Counted from the first letter of the stretch, positions 24,258 through 33,369 are shown. The stretch is 64,000 nucleotides of DNA from Flavobacterium chilense (GCF_001602525.1 NZ_LSYT01000006.1:310001-374000); one strand, 5' to 3'. Translations and numbers: made by a program. The notes: generated from the letters alone by a model not told the origin.

Positions 24258-24968
24258 CTAATTGTCCCAATTTCCCATTGCGTTTTCGTTCCAAAGTTTT
24301 TGGGCAAAATCTTTGAAAACCTGAGGTGCTTTTTTAAAATTTTCATCAAATTTATACTCGCCTCCCATAAACTGTTTTTTGCCATTGTCATCAGTTCCAA
24401 CCTGCACTTTATTTTCACCACGCATGGCAAATTTCTGATTTCCTTCATACATGATGATTTTTACATTTGACGGGTCAACACCACCTTGACAAGCAGTTTT
24501 GTACATTAACCAGGTTTCGGCAACTCCATTATGGTTTAAATCAGTGATCTGAAAAGTGTTTTTAATAAATGAAACGTCAAGATCAACTGGACAATCTGCA
24601 ATAAAATCATAAACTTTCCAGATTTGTTTTGTCTCGTTTCCTGAAACTATATAATGATAGGCAAATAATTCGGCATCAGCACTATTGTCAAATTCATGTT
24701 TGAATTTTTTATTGATATGATATCCGGTTTCTGTTGTAATAACAATATTATCGCCTAAATTATCTTTCCAGCGAACAGCATTTTTTATAAAACCTTCGTA
24801 TTTTATTGAACCTGGAAATTGTGTTGAATCTATCTTTTGAATCTTTAAAACAAAAGGTTTTTCATTGATTGCAGCCTCTTTTAGAGTAACGGTATTTTCT
24901 TCTTTTTTATCTTTTTTACAGCCCAAAAAGAAAACGATAGTAAGTAGTAGAATTGCAATGTTTTTCAT
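24258..24968 (-). CDS. Lipoprotein of unknown function
   Basis: A 236-residue protein with an SPII signal (MKNIAILLLTIVFFLGCKKD, Cys17). ITDLNHNGVAETWLMYKTACQGGVDPSNVKI looks like a calcium-binding-type D-x-N-x-D-like loop seen in VCBS/FG-GAP-like lipoproteins of Bacteroidota. It is followed 40 bp later by another lipoprotein gene on the same strand and is one of a run of small lipoproteins here. No enzymatic motif. Confidence 0.75.
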   Translation of the reverse strand: MKNIAILLLTIVFFLGCKKDKKEENTVTLKEAAINEKPFVLKIQKIDSTQFPGSIKYEGFIKNAVRWKDNLGDNIVITTETGYHINKKFKHEFDNSADAELFAYHYIVSGNETKQIWKVYDFIADCPVDLDVSFIKNTFQITDLNHNGVAETWLMYKTACQGGVDPSNVKIIMYEGNQKFAMRGENKVQVGTDDNGKKQFMGGEYKFDENFKKAPQVFKDFAQKLWNENAMGNWDN

Positions 24969-25000
24969 GGTAAGTTATTTTGGCTTTAAAATGATGTGTT

Positions 25001-25468
25001 TTATGCTGCTAATAGTTTCCTGATCAGTACAATTTGTCCTAAGTGATAATAACTATGCTCAATCATCGCGTCAATATTTCTTCTGTAAGTTCCATATTTT
25101 TCATCAACAAAGACCTGATCTAATTTTTCTTCGGGCATTTGCTCAATAAAAAAGGTAAACTCTTCGGCGGAAGCCCAGAATTTAGTTAAAAAAGTATTCC
25201 ATTCTTCCTGCGAATGAATAGGAGGAAAGTCGAAACTAAATTTGTCTTTTATATCGAGTGTACCGCCTTTAAAAACACTATTTATTCCGTTGATATAGTA
25301 ATGAATGTGCTGTGCTAAAACCGAAATAGTATTTAAGTTTTTTACGGGAGTTGTGGCAATTTTCCAGTCTAAATTTTCCAGCTGATGTTTGTAATTGGTA
25401 TTGGCAATCCAGGTTCCGTTTAAAATAGTTTCTTTAAAACGATTTGCAATTTCAAGAGTACTTTTCAT
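25001..25468 (-). CDS. DinB-family (DUF1572-like) protein
   Basis: A 155-residue four-helix protein. The three histidines expected for the DinB metal site are visible: HIHYY near residue 55, then DAMIEHSYYHLGQIVLIRKLL near the C-terminus. The fold is shared with YfiT-like metal-dependent hydrolases and bacillithiol or mycothiol S-transferases. It is cytosolic. It lies 32 bp upstream of the lipoprotein gene at 24258 on the same strand. Confidence 0.8.
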   Translation of the reverse strand: MKSTLEIANRFKETILNGTWIANTNYKHQLENLDWKIATTPVKNLNTISVLAQHIHYYINGINSVFKGGTLDIKDKFSFDFPPIHSQEEWNTFLTKFWASAEEFTFFIEQMPEEKLDQVFVDEKYGTYRRNIDAMIEHSYYHLGQIVLIRKLLAA

Positions 25469-25581
25469 AATCTAAATAGTTTTAAATTAAATTTGATAAA
25501 TCTGTTTCTGCTCAATTCATTCCTGTTTTCTTCAGGTAAATGATTATTTTTTACATTAGAAAACTAAAGTATCAGGTGACT

Positions 25582-26340
25582 TTATTTAATTTCAGCCTTA
25601 TAATAAGAATACAAGTTTTTGTTCTCAACTTCTTTATAACCCTTTATAAAGAAAACCTGATCGGTTTTCCAGATGATTTTTTCAATTTTAAAATTGTCTG
25701 ATTCATAACTGGCAGCTTCAGTTAAATATTTTTTTGGATTTGTTTTATCGTTGATTTTCAAAACTCCAATTTGACAATTTTGACTTTCATAAACTGGGTT
25801 GTAATAATAAACAAAATATTTATTGTTTACGGACGGAATTGGCAGCATGACATTTCCGCCAACAAAAGGTAGAATATTGTATTGATAATCATTCGTATAA
25901 TCTAATAAAAATAATTTTCCAAAGCCTAAATATTCTGAAGTTGAGCTATCTGCAATTGCAAACAACTTTAAATTTGTATAATAGCCTAATAACTCAGAAG
26001 CACTCCTATTTTCTTTGATCGCATAATTTTTATATTTTCTAAATTTATATTTTTTATGTTCAGTTTGAATAAAGAAAAAATCACCACTTTGCTCGGGTTC
26101 AATATTTTCTAAGTATTTTGTTGTTTTAAGTTGGTTAAACTCTGTTTCAGAAATAGAGTCAACAACTAATTTTGGAAGCTTTTCATATGTATAATAATAA
26201 CCAATTGTTATTTCTTTGCTTGTATCCAAAACAGTTTCTCTTGATACAGAATCCTTATTTTTGATGTTAGAGTTCGTCTTGTTTTCTTTATTACAGGAAA
26301 TTAAAATAAGAAATGCAAAAGGTAGAAAGATCCGCTTCAT
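25582..26340 (-). CDS. Lipoprotein, tandem copy A
   Basis: A 252-residue protein with an SPII signal (MKRIFLPFAFLILISCNKEN, Cys16). It is a close paralogue of the gene at 26482-27258: most of the last 190 residues are identical, while the linker after the lipobox is shorter by 6 residues. LPKLVVDSISETEFNQLKTTKYL and the C-terminal KIIWKTDQVFFIKGYKEVENK occur in both. No known domain. Tandem lipoproteins of this sort can be immunity proteins, but no toxin gene is seen nearby. Confidence 0.8.
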   Translation of the reverse strand: MKRIFLPFAFLILISCNKENKTNSNIKNKDSVSRETVLDTSKEITIGYYYTYEKLPKLVVDSISETEFNQLKTTKYLENIEPEQSGDFFFIQTEHKKYKFRKYKNYAIKENRSASELLGYYTNLKLFAIADSSTSEYLGFGKLFLLDYTNDYQYNILPFVGGNVMLPIPSVNNKYFVYYYNPVYESQNCQIGVLKINDKTNPKKYLTEAASYESDNFKIEKIIWKTDQVFFIKGYKEVENKNLYSYYKAEIK

Positions 26341-26481
26341 TGAAATTGATTTTAAAATGTATTTAGTTCAAAGAAAAATATTAATTAAGAAGTTTTTAAA
26401 TTGCTTCTATGCAAATCTATTCCTGTTTTCTTCAGATAAATGATTATTTTTTACATTAGAAAACCAAAGTGTCCGGTGACT

Positions 26482-27258
26482 TTATTTAATTTCAGCCTTA
26501 TAATAAGAATACAAGTTTTTGTTCTCAACTTCTTTATAACCCTTTATAAAGAAAACCTGATCAGTTTTCCAGATGATTTTTTCAATTTTAAAATTGTCTG
26601 ATTTATAACTGGCAGCTTCAGTTAAATATTTTTTTGGATTTGTTTTATCATTGATTTTTAAAACTCCTATTTCACAATTTTGGCTTTCATAAACTGAGTT
26701 GTAATAATAAACAAGATATTTATTGTTTACTGATGGAATTGGCAATTCAACACTTCCGTCACCAAAAGAAGCAATATTATATTGATAATCATTAGTTGCA
26801 TCTAATAAAAATAGTCCTCCAAAGCCCAGACTTTCTGAGGTAGAATTTTCTGTAACTGCAAACAATTTTAAGTTGGTATAATAACCCAATAACTCATAAC
26901 CACTCCAGCTTTCTTCGCCACCATAATCTTTGTATTTTTTAAACTTGTGTTTTTTACGCTCAGTCTGGATATAGAAAAAATTGCCACTTTGTTCGGGATT
27001 AATTTTCTCTAGGTATTTTGTTGTTTTAAGTTGGTTAAACTCTGACTCAGAAATGGAGTCAACAATTAATTTTGGAAGCTTTTCATATTCTTCATAATCA
27101 CCAAGACTTACTTTATTGGCTGTATCAGAAACAGTTTTTTTTACTAGCGAATCTTCAGTTTTTATTGCTGTTTCAGGTTTTATGTTAGAGTTCGTCTTAT
27201 TTTCTTTATTACAGGATATTAAAATAAGAAAAACAAAAGGTAAAAAGATCTGCTTCAT
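26482..27258 (-). CDS. Lipoprotein, tandem copy B
   Basis: A 258-residue paralogue of copy A (MKQIFLPFVFLILISCNKEN, Cys16). Differences concentrate in the Ser/Thr/Lys-rich linker (residues 25-45) and in the middle (FGDGSVELPIPSVNNKYLVYYYN against FVGGNVMLPIPSVNNKYFVYYYN). The 3' end is nearly identical to copy A. The upstream 80 bp are also duplicated, so both copies should be expressed in the same way. Confidence 0.8.
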   Translation of the reverse strand: MKQIFLPFVFLILISCNKENKTNSNIKPETAIKTEDSLVKKTVSDTANKVSLGDYEEYEKLPKLIVDSISESEFNQLKTTKYLEKINPEQSGNFFYIQTERKKHKFKKYKDYGGEESWSGYELLGYYTNLKLFAVTENSTSESLGFGGLFLLDATNDYQYNIASFGDGSVELPIPSVNNKYLVYYYNSVYESQNCEIGVLKINDKTNPKKYLTEAASYKSDNFKIEKIIWKTDQVFFIKGYKEVENKNLYSYYKAEIK

Positions 27259-27331
27259 TGAAATTGATTTTAAAATGTATTTAATTAAAAGACTATTAAT
27301 TAAGAAGTTTTTAAATTGCTTCTATGCAAAT

Positions 27332-27883
27332 CTATTCCTGCTGAACCCATTCGTATTTTCCGTTTTTCAGGTAAATAATCCCGCCTCCGCAGCTTTCTTC
27401 GGCATGAATAAAGATTCCGTCATTTGGCAGTTTTATTTTGTCTTCTTCTTTTATCTCTTCATCGCCCATAATTTCACCATCATCATTTACATTGTTCCAG
27501 ACAATTTCTCCTTTTGGTGCTTTTTCAAAAATTCCGGCCCAGTCAATTTCGTCAAAACCTTGTTGTAAAACAGTATTTCCCATTCCGAAATAATCTGTTT
27601 TTGCTCCGTTTCCAAAAATGATTCTTAAACCACTTTTGTTATTTTTTGTGCTTCGTACAATTTCAACGGTTTCATTTTTCCCGTCACCATCTAAATCGCA
27701 GATAATTTTGTTTGTTTTGTGTTTGGTTGAAATTACGATAGTGTCACTTTCTTTAATTTTGGTCTCTTGTTTTGGAGTAACTTCAACAGAATCTTTTGTG
27801 GTAACTTGTGGTGTTTCTGTTTTGATTTCTTTTTTGCAGGAAACTGCGATTACAGACAGTAAGATTAAAACTCTAATTTTCAT
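27332..27883 (-). CDS. Lipoprotein with a D-x-D-x-D-G loop
   Basis: A 183-residue protein with an SPII signal (MKIRVLILLSVIAVSCKKEI, Cys16) and a Thr/Glu-rich linker. ICDLDGDGKNETVEIV is a calcium-binding DxDxDG loop of FG-GAP/VCBS type. HAEESCGGGIIYLKNGKYEWVQ ends the protein. It resembles small surface lipoproteins of Flavobacteria. It precedes the duplicated pair on the same strand with a gap of only 73 bp to copy B. Confidence 0.75.
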   Translation of the reverse strand: MKIRVLILLSVIAVSCKKEIKTETPQVTTKDSVEVTPKQETKIKESDTIVISTKHKTNKIICDLDGDGKNETVEIVRSTKNNKSGLRIIFGNGAKTDYFGMGNTVLQQGFDEIDWAGIFEKAPKGEIVWNNVNDDGEIMGDEEIKEEDKIKLPNDGIFIHAEESCGGGIIYLKNGKYEWVQQE

Positions 27884-27994
27884 ATTTAATTATTTTGGCA
27901 TTGAAATATTTAGAATGCGAATGTAAAAAAATACGTACAGAAATATAGATTTTTTTAATCTGTAAAAATGGGCTGTATTATGCGGAGTAGCATT

Positions 27995-28360
27995 TTAACT
28001 TGTTTTTCTAATCTTTACCTGATATGCAATCTCCCAAAATATAATCGAAAGTACAGCATTGGTAAATATGGCTGTTTTAACTAAATAAGGATCATAATCT
28101 GAAAGTAAACGTAAATTAGAAAACTGTACTGCTAAGAATAATGCTGAGGCAGCAATGACTATAGATAAAATGATGTTTAGTAATGGTTTCCATTTTAATC
28201 CTAAAAAGGAATAAATGAGATTTAAAACAGCAAAACCAACGCCTAAGGTGATATACGGATCAGTTTTTAAAATTTGACCCAAAGAGAGAATAAATGAAGT
28301 AGAAGTAAGGTATAAGAAGAATAATATTGAATAAAACAGAATTCGTGTTTGTGGTTTCAT
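27995..28360 (-). CDS. Small four-helix membrane protein
   Basis: A 121-residue protein with four hydrophobic segments (about residues 7-27, 36-53, 59-78 and 94-113) separated by short loops. It ends with basic residues (QVKIRKTS), so the C-terminus is likely cytoplasmic. No family is recognised. It stands alone between a lipoprotein and a VOC protein. Confidence 0.65.
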   Translation of the reverse strand: MKPQTRILFYSILFFLYLTSTSFILSLGQILKTDPYITLGVGFAVLNLIYSFLGLKWKPLLNIILSIVIAASALFLAVQFSNLRLLSDYDPYLVKTAIFTNAVLSIIFWEIAYQVKIRKTS

Positions 28361-28574
28361 TGTTGCTTTTTTTGTAAAATTATTGAAATAGGAGCATTCA
28401 GAATAATTCAGGCATTAGTATTTACTTTTCTGAAGCTTTTTCAAAAGCAAAAGTATGCTTAAAAGGTGAATGCTAAATGAAGTTTTCCAATTTTATATCT
28501 GTCGCAAATACGTTTTTTAAAATTCTTCTTTTTATTCAAATTCAGGAAATTGAGTATTCGATCCAGTTTCTGTT

Positions 28575-28970
28575 TTATTCCGGCCAGTATAAAACATTGA
28601 ATTTGTGCCCATCAGGATCAGAAAAACCAAAGAAATATCCTTTTCCATAATCCTGAGGTTCTGCAAAAATACTTCCGCCCGCTTTTTTAACAACAATTAA
28701 CCATTGGTCTACCTCATCTTTGCTTTCGGCAGAAAGCGAAAATATAATTTCATTTCCAAGTTTTAAGTCTGTTGCTTCACCATTTACAGCCCATTTAAAT
28801 CGCTCTTTTACAAAAAAATGGATGATAAAATTGGCATCTCCAAAAAGAAAACTTCTAAGCTCTTTGTTGGTATTGTGTCCGTTTGGTGTAAATCCTAAAT
28901 CGCTGTAGAATTTGGTTGTTCGGTCTAAGTTTTCTACAGCTAAATTGGCCCATATTTTTTTCGTTTTCAT
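28575..28970 (-). CDS. VOC family (glyoxalase-like) protein
   Basis: A 131-residue protein when started at Met4 of the longest frame (28970), giving MKTKKIWANLAVENLDRTTKFYSDLGF, the typical opening of this family; the longer start at 28979 is also possible. GKGYFFGFSDPDGHKFNVLYW closes the second beta-alpha-beta module with the conserved DPDGH. The Glu/His metal ligands are only partly present (the extreme C-terminus has WPE). Many such proteins are annotated as bleomycin-resistance or extradiol-type; the substrate is unknown. Confidence 0.85.
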   Translation of the reverse strand: MKTKKIWANLAVENLDRTTKFYSDLGFTPNGHNTNKELRSFLFGDANFIIHFFVKERFKWAVNGEATDLKLGNEIIFSLSAESKDEVDQWLIVVKKAGGSIFAEPQDYGKGYFFGFSDPDGHKFNVLYWPE

Positions 28971-29152
28971 AAGGTTCATTTTAAAAAATTAGAATTTAAT
29001 TGTAGCCGTTAAAAAAATAGCATACCAGTAAATTTATGAATTTTATAAGTTATGAATAAGAAAAGAATTGTGTTTTTTGATTTTGTAAAGTGTTAAATAG
29101 CTTTTACTTAGAGTCAAAACAATAAAAAAGTTTTTCAAATAAGGGTTTGTTT

Positions 29153-29602
29153 TTATGGTAAAAGTGCTTCTATTTTAGTTTCTGATTTTTCCTTAATAGT
29201 GCTGTCCGGACGAAAACTCCAAATAATCAGAAACTTTCCTTTTGCAAGATATTCTTCGGGATGTTCATCAGTTGGCTGACCGTCTTTTCCCCATAACAAT
29301 CCTTGCAGAAAACGATCACCTTTGAACGTGTGCTCAAACTCAAAATATAGTATAGAACCGCGATCTGTTTTACTTTTAAAACTCTGAATGGCTTTACTTT
29401 TTACAGTTCCCACAATATTACTGTAGGTTTCTATATCATTATAAAAAGTGCAGGCCTGAGGCGTAATACAAATATTACCGTCGCTTAAAATATAAGTTTT
29501 AGGAATTTCTTTGGGTTTTAGTTTTAAATCGGCTAGGGCTTGACTGAATAAATTTGTTGTGAATAGTAGGAATAGTGTTGATAGGGTAATTGTGAATTTC
29601 AT
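29153..29602 (-). CDS. Secreted hypothetical protein
   Basis: A 149-residue protein with a signal peptide (MKFTITLSTLFLLFTTNLFS). ICITPQACTFYNDIETYSNI contains a two-cysteine loop, and the GSILYFEFEHTFKGDRFLQGLLWG region is beta-rich. No known family. Soluble periplasmic location is expected. It is 38 bp downstream of a lipoprotein gene on the same strand. Confidence 0.65.
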   Translation of the reverse strand: MKFTITLSTLFLLFTTNLFSQALADLKLKPKEIPKTYILSDGNICITPQACTFYNDIETYSNIVGTVKSKAIQSFKSKTDRGSILYFEFEHTFKGDRFLQGLLWGKDGQPTDEHPEEYLAKGKFLIIWSFRPDSTIKEKSETKIEALLP

Positions 29603-29640
29603 TTGTTTTGGGTTTGATTTGGAATGATAAAAATAGGATT

Positions 29641-30357
29641 TTATTTCTCAAATGTTCTATAATTCTTTTGCCAATACCTTTCTATAAAACTCCATTTGTC
29701 TTCATTTTTAGGAATATTTTTGAGATAAGGAAGCTTTTGAATTAATTTCATAGCTTTTGGGCTAATTATTTTATAAACAGATATTGATTGGGGATTTTTT
29801 TCAACCTCAAAATCACAACCGTGCCCTAATATGTAACCGTAATTTATTAGCTTAAAGTTTTCAATTTTACTTAAATGACTTTCCCAGTTTAGGTCAGAGC
29901 AACCCGCTTTATTATATGAATAATAAAATGGAACTCCTTTAATTTTTTGGATATCAAGCTCACAGTCCTGAATAAGAATGAATTTTTGAAGTTCTTTATT
30001 ATATAAGTAATTATCACATTGATTTGGAATGTTACTAACAAAATAAATACGAATATCATCATATCCATCTTCGTTAATATCTAAATATTCGATATCAAAA
30101 TAGTAATCGGCAGGCTTTATGATTGTATCACCATTAATAGAGGTAAGACAATAAAAAGATTTATTTCTTGATTTTTGAATGTAATAATGCTTATTAATGG
30201 CTAAAGTATCGGTTAGAAAAATATCCGAATTTAATTGCCGATTTTCTTTTTTAATTTCAGAATTCTCTTTTTTGTTACTAAAATCAGTTTTGTTATTTGA
30301 ATTGAAATTACAAGCAGTAGATAAAACAAATAATGCGAAAAGCAACAACTTCTTCAT
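29641..30357 (-). CDS. Lipoprotein of unknown function
   Basis: A 238-residue protein with an SPII signal (MKKLLLFALFVLSTACNFNS, Cys16). YLDINEDGYDDIRIYFVSN is a DxNxDGxxD calcium-loop type motif, again as in FG-GAP-like lipoproteins. Four cysteines in the second half (NQCDNYL, DCELD, AGCSDLNW, GHGCDFEV) may form disulfides in the periplasm. It belongs to the lipoprotein-rich stretch and has no recognised role. Confidence 0.75.
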   Translation of the reverse strand: MKKLLLFALFVLSTACNFNSNNKTDFSNKKENSEIKKENRQLNSDIFLTDTLAINKHYYIQKSRNKSFYCLTSINGDTIIKPADYYFDIEYLDINEDGYDDIRIYFVSNIPNQCDNYLYNKELQKFILIQDCELDIQKIKGVPFYYSYNKAGCSDLNWESHLSKIENFKLINYGYILGHGCDFEVEKNPQSISVYKIISPKAMKLIQKLPYLKNIPKNEDKWSFIERYWQKNYRTFEK

Positions 30358-30447
30358 AGAAATATTGTGGTTAGTAGATTAGCATTTACAAAAAAAGCAC
30401 AAATTAAAGAGATATTTGTGCTTTCATAAATTTTATATGTAAAGGAA

Positions 30448-30837
30448 TTATTTTCCTTTTAGTAATTTTTCTAAATATTCTACTTTGTCTTTTTCAGCCT
30501 GAACCAAGCGTTCGTAAAGTTCTACAACTTTATCAAGTGGATTGAAATTACAAGAATTATTAGTTATGAAACTTCCCGTAACAGATTCATGAAAAGTATT
30601 AAAATAGTTAAATACATTTTCTTCTGAAAAATTTTCAATCGCTTCTACAGTAACGCCAAGTGCTTCGGCGATTTTTTCAAGCTTTTCTTTGTCAACTATT
30701 TCGCTTGTTTCAATACTGGAAATAGTTTGCTGGCTTAATCCAATTGCATACGCAAGGGCTTCCTGCTTCATACCTTTAAGTTCTCTGATTCGGCTGATGT
30801 TTCTGCCGATATGTTTTAGTTTTGATGTCGTGCTCAT
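30448..30837 (-). CDS. XRE-family helix-turn-helix regulator
   Basis: A 129-residue protein. Residues 8-65 are an HTH_3 domain (IGRNISRIRELKGMKQEALAYAIGLSQQTISSIETSEIVDKEKLEKIAEALGV). The C-terminal half is an acidic linker and a short coiled coil (DKVVELYERLVQAEKDKVEYLEKLL), a common layout in Bacteroidota for dimerising regulators. No partner gene adjoins it. A nearby target is not evident. Confidence 0.9.
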   Translation of the reverse strand: MSTTSKLKHIGRNISRIRELKGMKQEALAYAIGLSQQTISSIETSEIVDKEKLEKIAEALGVTVEAIENFSEENVFNYFNTFHESVTGSFITNNSCNFNPLDKVVELYERLVQAEKDKVEYLEKLLKGK

Positions 30838-30924
30838 ATTTCAAAGGTATTTAATTTTTTCATTATTTAAATGAAAATAAAATATGTTTTTTCTGATAGA
30901 ATTGATTTTCGCTTTTCAAAGCTT

Positions 30925-31458
30925 TTATCTCTTTCGTTTACGTTTTTCGTTAATTGAAACCTGATTAGATGGAGTTAATTCCTTTAAACATTCCTGATAA
31001 ATTTCTTCTCGCCATTTCTTGAAAAGATCAATTAAAAGAAAAAATAATTCTTCGGTTGGATTTTCTGACTGCATTTTTTTGAGCAAAGTTCCTATTGTAA
31101 TATTATGTGATTTTCCGTAATGATTAATAACATAATTCTGCCGGGTTTCATCTTCTAAGAACATATCAGCATAATAATGTTTTAATACGACATGGTCGAG
31201 ATTTAAGATCTCTAAAATTACAGTTTTAATTTCAGAGGGCATTTCGCATTCAAACTGTTTTTCGAATTTGTCTTGATTTTTTGTGTAAAAACTTATCTCA
31301 GCTTTGCATTCAAAAATGATATCAATATAAATTCCTAATCTTAATAATCTTTCGGACCATCCATCAAAATGATCGTATGAAAGAATATAATCTTCATGTA
31401 ATTTGAAATTTCCTGTTGTAGAGTCTATTCTACGAATGTTAAGTACTTCAAAGTTCAT
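30925..31458 (-). CDS. Hypothetical protein
   Basis: A 177-residue soluble protein. The first 60 residues are beta-rich (LNIRRIDSTTGNFKLHEDYI) and the second half is helical (ELFFLLIDLFKKWREEIYQE) with a basic tail (NEKRKRKR). No family is recognised. It is an isolated gene on the minus strand followed by the XRE regulator about 90 bp away; no functional link is visible. Confidence 0.55.
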   Translation of the reverse strand: MNFEVLNIRRIDSTTGNFKLHEDYILSYDHFDGWSERLLRLGIYIDIIFECKAEISFYTKNQDKFEKQFECEMPSEIKTVILEILNLDHVVLKHYYADMFLEDETRQNYVINHYGKSHNITIGTLLKKMQSENPTEELFFLLIDLFKKWREEIYQECLKELTPSNQVSINEKRKRKR

Positions 31459-31777
31459 TTAAGAGGTTTTGCAAAAGAATAAGGAAAGGTATTAAATAAA
31501 TTTTAATTCGAGATTTTGTAGAGTTATTTGCGAAGATTTACTTCGTCTGTTCGCTATCGCTCGAGTCTCCTTTGTCGAAATGATAAACTGTGTCGATAAA
31601 CTCTACGAAAACAAGCATTGTGGTTACTTTGAGCGGGCTTCGACTTCGCTCAGCCTGACAATCGGTTTCAAGAAAATCTATGAAGTCTAAAGTCTAAGAA
31701 GTCTAAAAGATCTAAAAAAAAAAATCCCGCTTCAATTAAGAAACAGGATTAAAGTGATATTCTCTTTTTTTCTATTG
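31459..31777. other. Intergenic stretch with degenerate dispersed repeats
   Basis: No gene seen. TGTTCGCTATCGCTCG (31549-31564) occurs again after the palindrome at 45238-45254 and in a diverged form near 33608-33626. GCTTCGACTTCGCTCAGC (about 31640-31657) is typical of flavobacterial intergenic repeats. Near 31680-31715 there is a purine-rich imperfect tandem (AGTCTAA units). AATCCCG ... CAGGATT at 31723-31752 may be a weak lysA terminator. Confidence 0.55.
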
Positions 31778-33001
31778 TTAAACCGTAGCAGCAACTTCTT
31801 GCGGTAACGGAATTTGGTTTTTAAGTAAATCTTCGAATGTTTCGTGTGCACGAATCAAGATTCCTTTTCCGTCTTTCCATAGGACTTCGGCTGGTTTGTA
31901 TCTTGAATTGTAGTTGGATGACATAGAGAAACAATATGCTCCTGCGTTTCTGAAGGCTAAAATATCGCCTTCGGTAATTTCAGAGATTCTGCGGTTGTTG
32001 GCAAAAGTATCGGTTTCGCAAATGTATCCTACAACAGAGTAAAAACGCTCTTTTCCTTTTGGATTTGAGATGTTTTCGATATAATGTTGTGAACCGTAAA
32101 ACATTGGACGGATTAAGTGGTTGAAACCACTGTCGATTCCGGCGAAAACTGTTGATGTTGTTTGTTTTACTACGTTTACTTTTGCTAAGAAGAAACCTGC
32201 TTCGCTCACAAGGAATTTTCCTGGTTCGAAAATCAAAGTTAAATCTCTGCCGTATTCTGAACAGAATGAATTGAATCTTTTAGATAATTTTTTACCTAAT
32301 TCTTCGATGTCGGTTTCGATATCGTCTTTTTTGTAAGGCACTTTGAATCCGCTTCCGAAATCCAAGAATTGTAAATCTTTGAAATGTTTAGCAGTATCGA
32401 ATAAGATTTCAGCTGCATACAAGAATACTTCGATATCTAAGATATCAGATCCTGTGTGCATGTGAATCCCTACAATGCTCATTTTTGTGTTCTCTACAAT
32501 TCGTAAGATATGCGGAATCTGGTGAACAGAAATTCCGAATTTACTATCGATATGTCCAACAGAAATATTAGCATTTCCGCCCGCCATTACGTGTGGATTA
32601 ATACGAATACATACCGGAATATGTGGATGTTTTGTTCCGAATTGCTCCAGAATAGATAAGTTATCAATATTGATTTGTACACCCATTGCGGCTACTTCTT
32701 CGATTTCTTCCAGAGAAACGCCGTTTGGTGTAAAGAAAATTTTGTCAGGGTCATAGCCAGCATGAAGTCCTAACTGAACTTCCTGAATTGATACAGTATC
32801 TAAACCAGACCCCATGTTCTTTAATAACTGTAGAATCGCAACGTTTGACAATGCCTTCATGGCGTAATTAACTCTTAAGTTTTCTACCTTAGAGAAAGCT
32901 TTAGTTAATCTGTTGTACTGAGATTGGATTTTTTCAGCATCGTAAACATACAATGGACTTCCAAATTGGTCTGCTAACTGCAGTAAATCTTTTGCTTGCA
33001 T
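31778..33001 (-). CDS. lysA: Diaminopimelate decarboxylase
   Basis: A 407-residue PLP-dependent fold-III decarboxylase that converts meso-diaminopimelate to L-lysine. The PLP lysine is Lys49 in NYAMKALSN. HMHTGSDI, the GSGFKVPY glycine loop and EPGKFLVSEAGFFL bind the phosphate and substrate. CETDTFANNR contributes the catalytic cysteine from the partner subunit, and the NAGAYCFSMSSNYNSR region completes the dimer site. Full length. It has a consensus promoter 18 bp upstream and is read alone. Confidence 0.95.
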   Translation of the reverse strand: MQAKDLLQLADQFGSPLYVYDAEKIQSQYNRLTKAFSKVENLRVNYAMKALSNVAILQLLKNMGSGLDTVSIQEVQLGLHAGYDPDKIFFTPNGVSLEEIEEVAAMGVQINIDNLSILEQFGTKHPHIPVCIRINPHVMAGGNANISVGHIDSKFGISVHQIPHILRIVENTKMSIVGIHMHTGSDILDIEVFLYAAEILFDTAKHFKDLQFLDFGSGFKVPYKKDDIETDIEELGKKLSKRFNSFCSEYGRDLTLIFEPGKFLVSEAGFFLAKVNVVKQTTSTVFAGIDSGFNHLIRPMFYGSQHYIENISNPKGKERFYSVVGYICETDTFANNRRISEITEGDILAFRNAGAYCFSMSSNYNSRYKPAEVLWKDGKGILIRAHETFEDLLKNQIPLPQEVAATV

Positions 33002-33018
33002 TTTTAAATCATTTTGAG

Positions 33019-33048
33019 CAAAGTTATTACACTTTTGAGTAACTGCAA
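33019..33048 (-). promoter_or_regulatory. Promoter of lysA
   Basis: Minus strand: TTG (33046-33048), a 19-base spacer, TAACTTTG (33019-33026), a full match to TTG-N19-TAnnTTTG. The transcript would start about 11 bases before the start codon. Confidence 0.75.
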
Positions 33049-33300
33049 ATTAATTGTAGAAAAATAACAAATTGTAACAAATTGTTTGTTTTTAAACAAA
33101 AACTTGCTTGTTTTCGAATTTTGTAACGTTGTAGGAGGTTCAAAGAGGCAGAGGTGCAAAGATACAAAGGTTTTTTGCCACGAATTCACGAATTTAACTT
33201 ATTCTTAAATGCTATTGAAATTGTTTTTTGCCACAGATTGCACAGATTAAATGGATTTCTTTTTTATTCTAATTTTTAAAAGAAGCCGAATGTTTGAATT

Positions 33301-33369
33301 TAGCCCCGATAGAAGCGATATCCTCTTAGTGGAACGGAGAGATGAGAGATGTAGCCGAAAGCGGGAACT
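33301..33369 (+). repeat. Dispersed intergenic repeat, copy 2
   Basis: Begins TAGCCCCGATAGAAGCG and ends GTAGCCGAAAGCGGGAACT. Matches the copy at 22197-22257 (opposite strand) at both ends and at the central TATCCT and GGAGAGAT. No coding capacity. Repeats with AGCCC-like starts and GCGGGA-like ends are frequent in flavobacterial genomes as far as I recall. Confidence 0.7.

Larger units (their letters stand above)
25519..27340 (-). repeat. Tandem duplication of a lipoprotein gene
   Basis: Two direct copies of about 905-920 bp (25519-26423 and 26419-27340) include the gene, its upstream region and its 3' flank. The stops are exactly 900 bp apart. The copies meet at a short shared CTATTCCTG, which also occurs at the stop codon of the next gene (27332), so the duplication probably arose there. 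Confidence 0.85.

Noticed and set aside
24218..24448. Longer N-terminus of the lipoprotein at 23480
   Set aside because: It overlaps the upstream gene by 191 bases and would hide a perfect SPII signal peptide starting at 24217.
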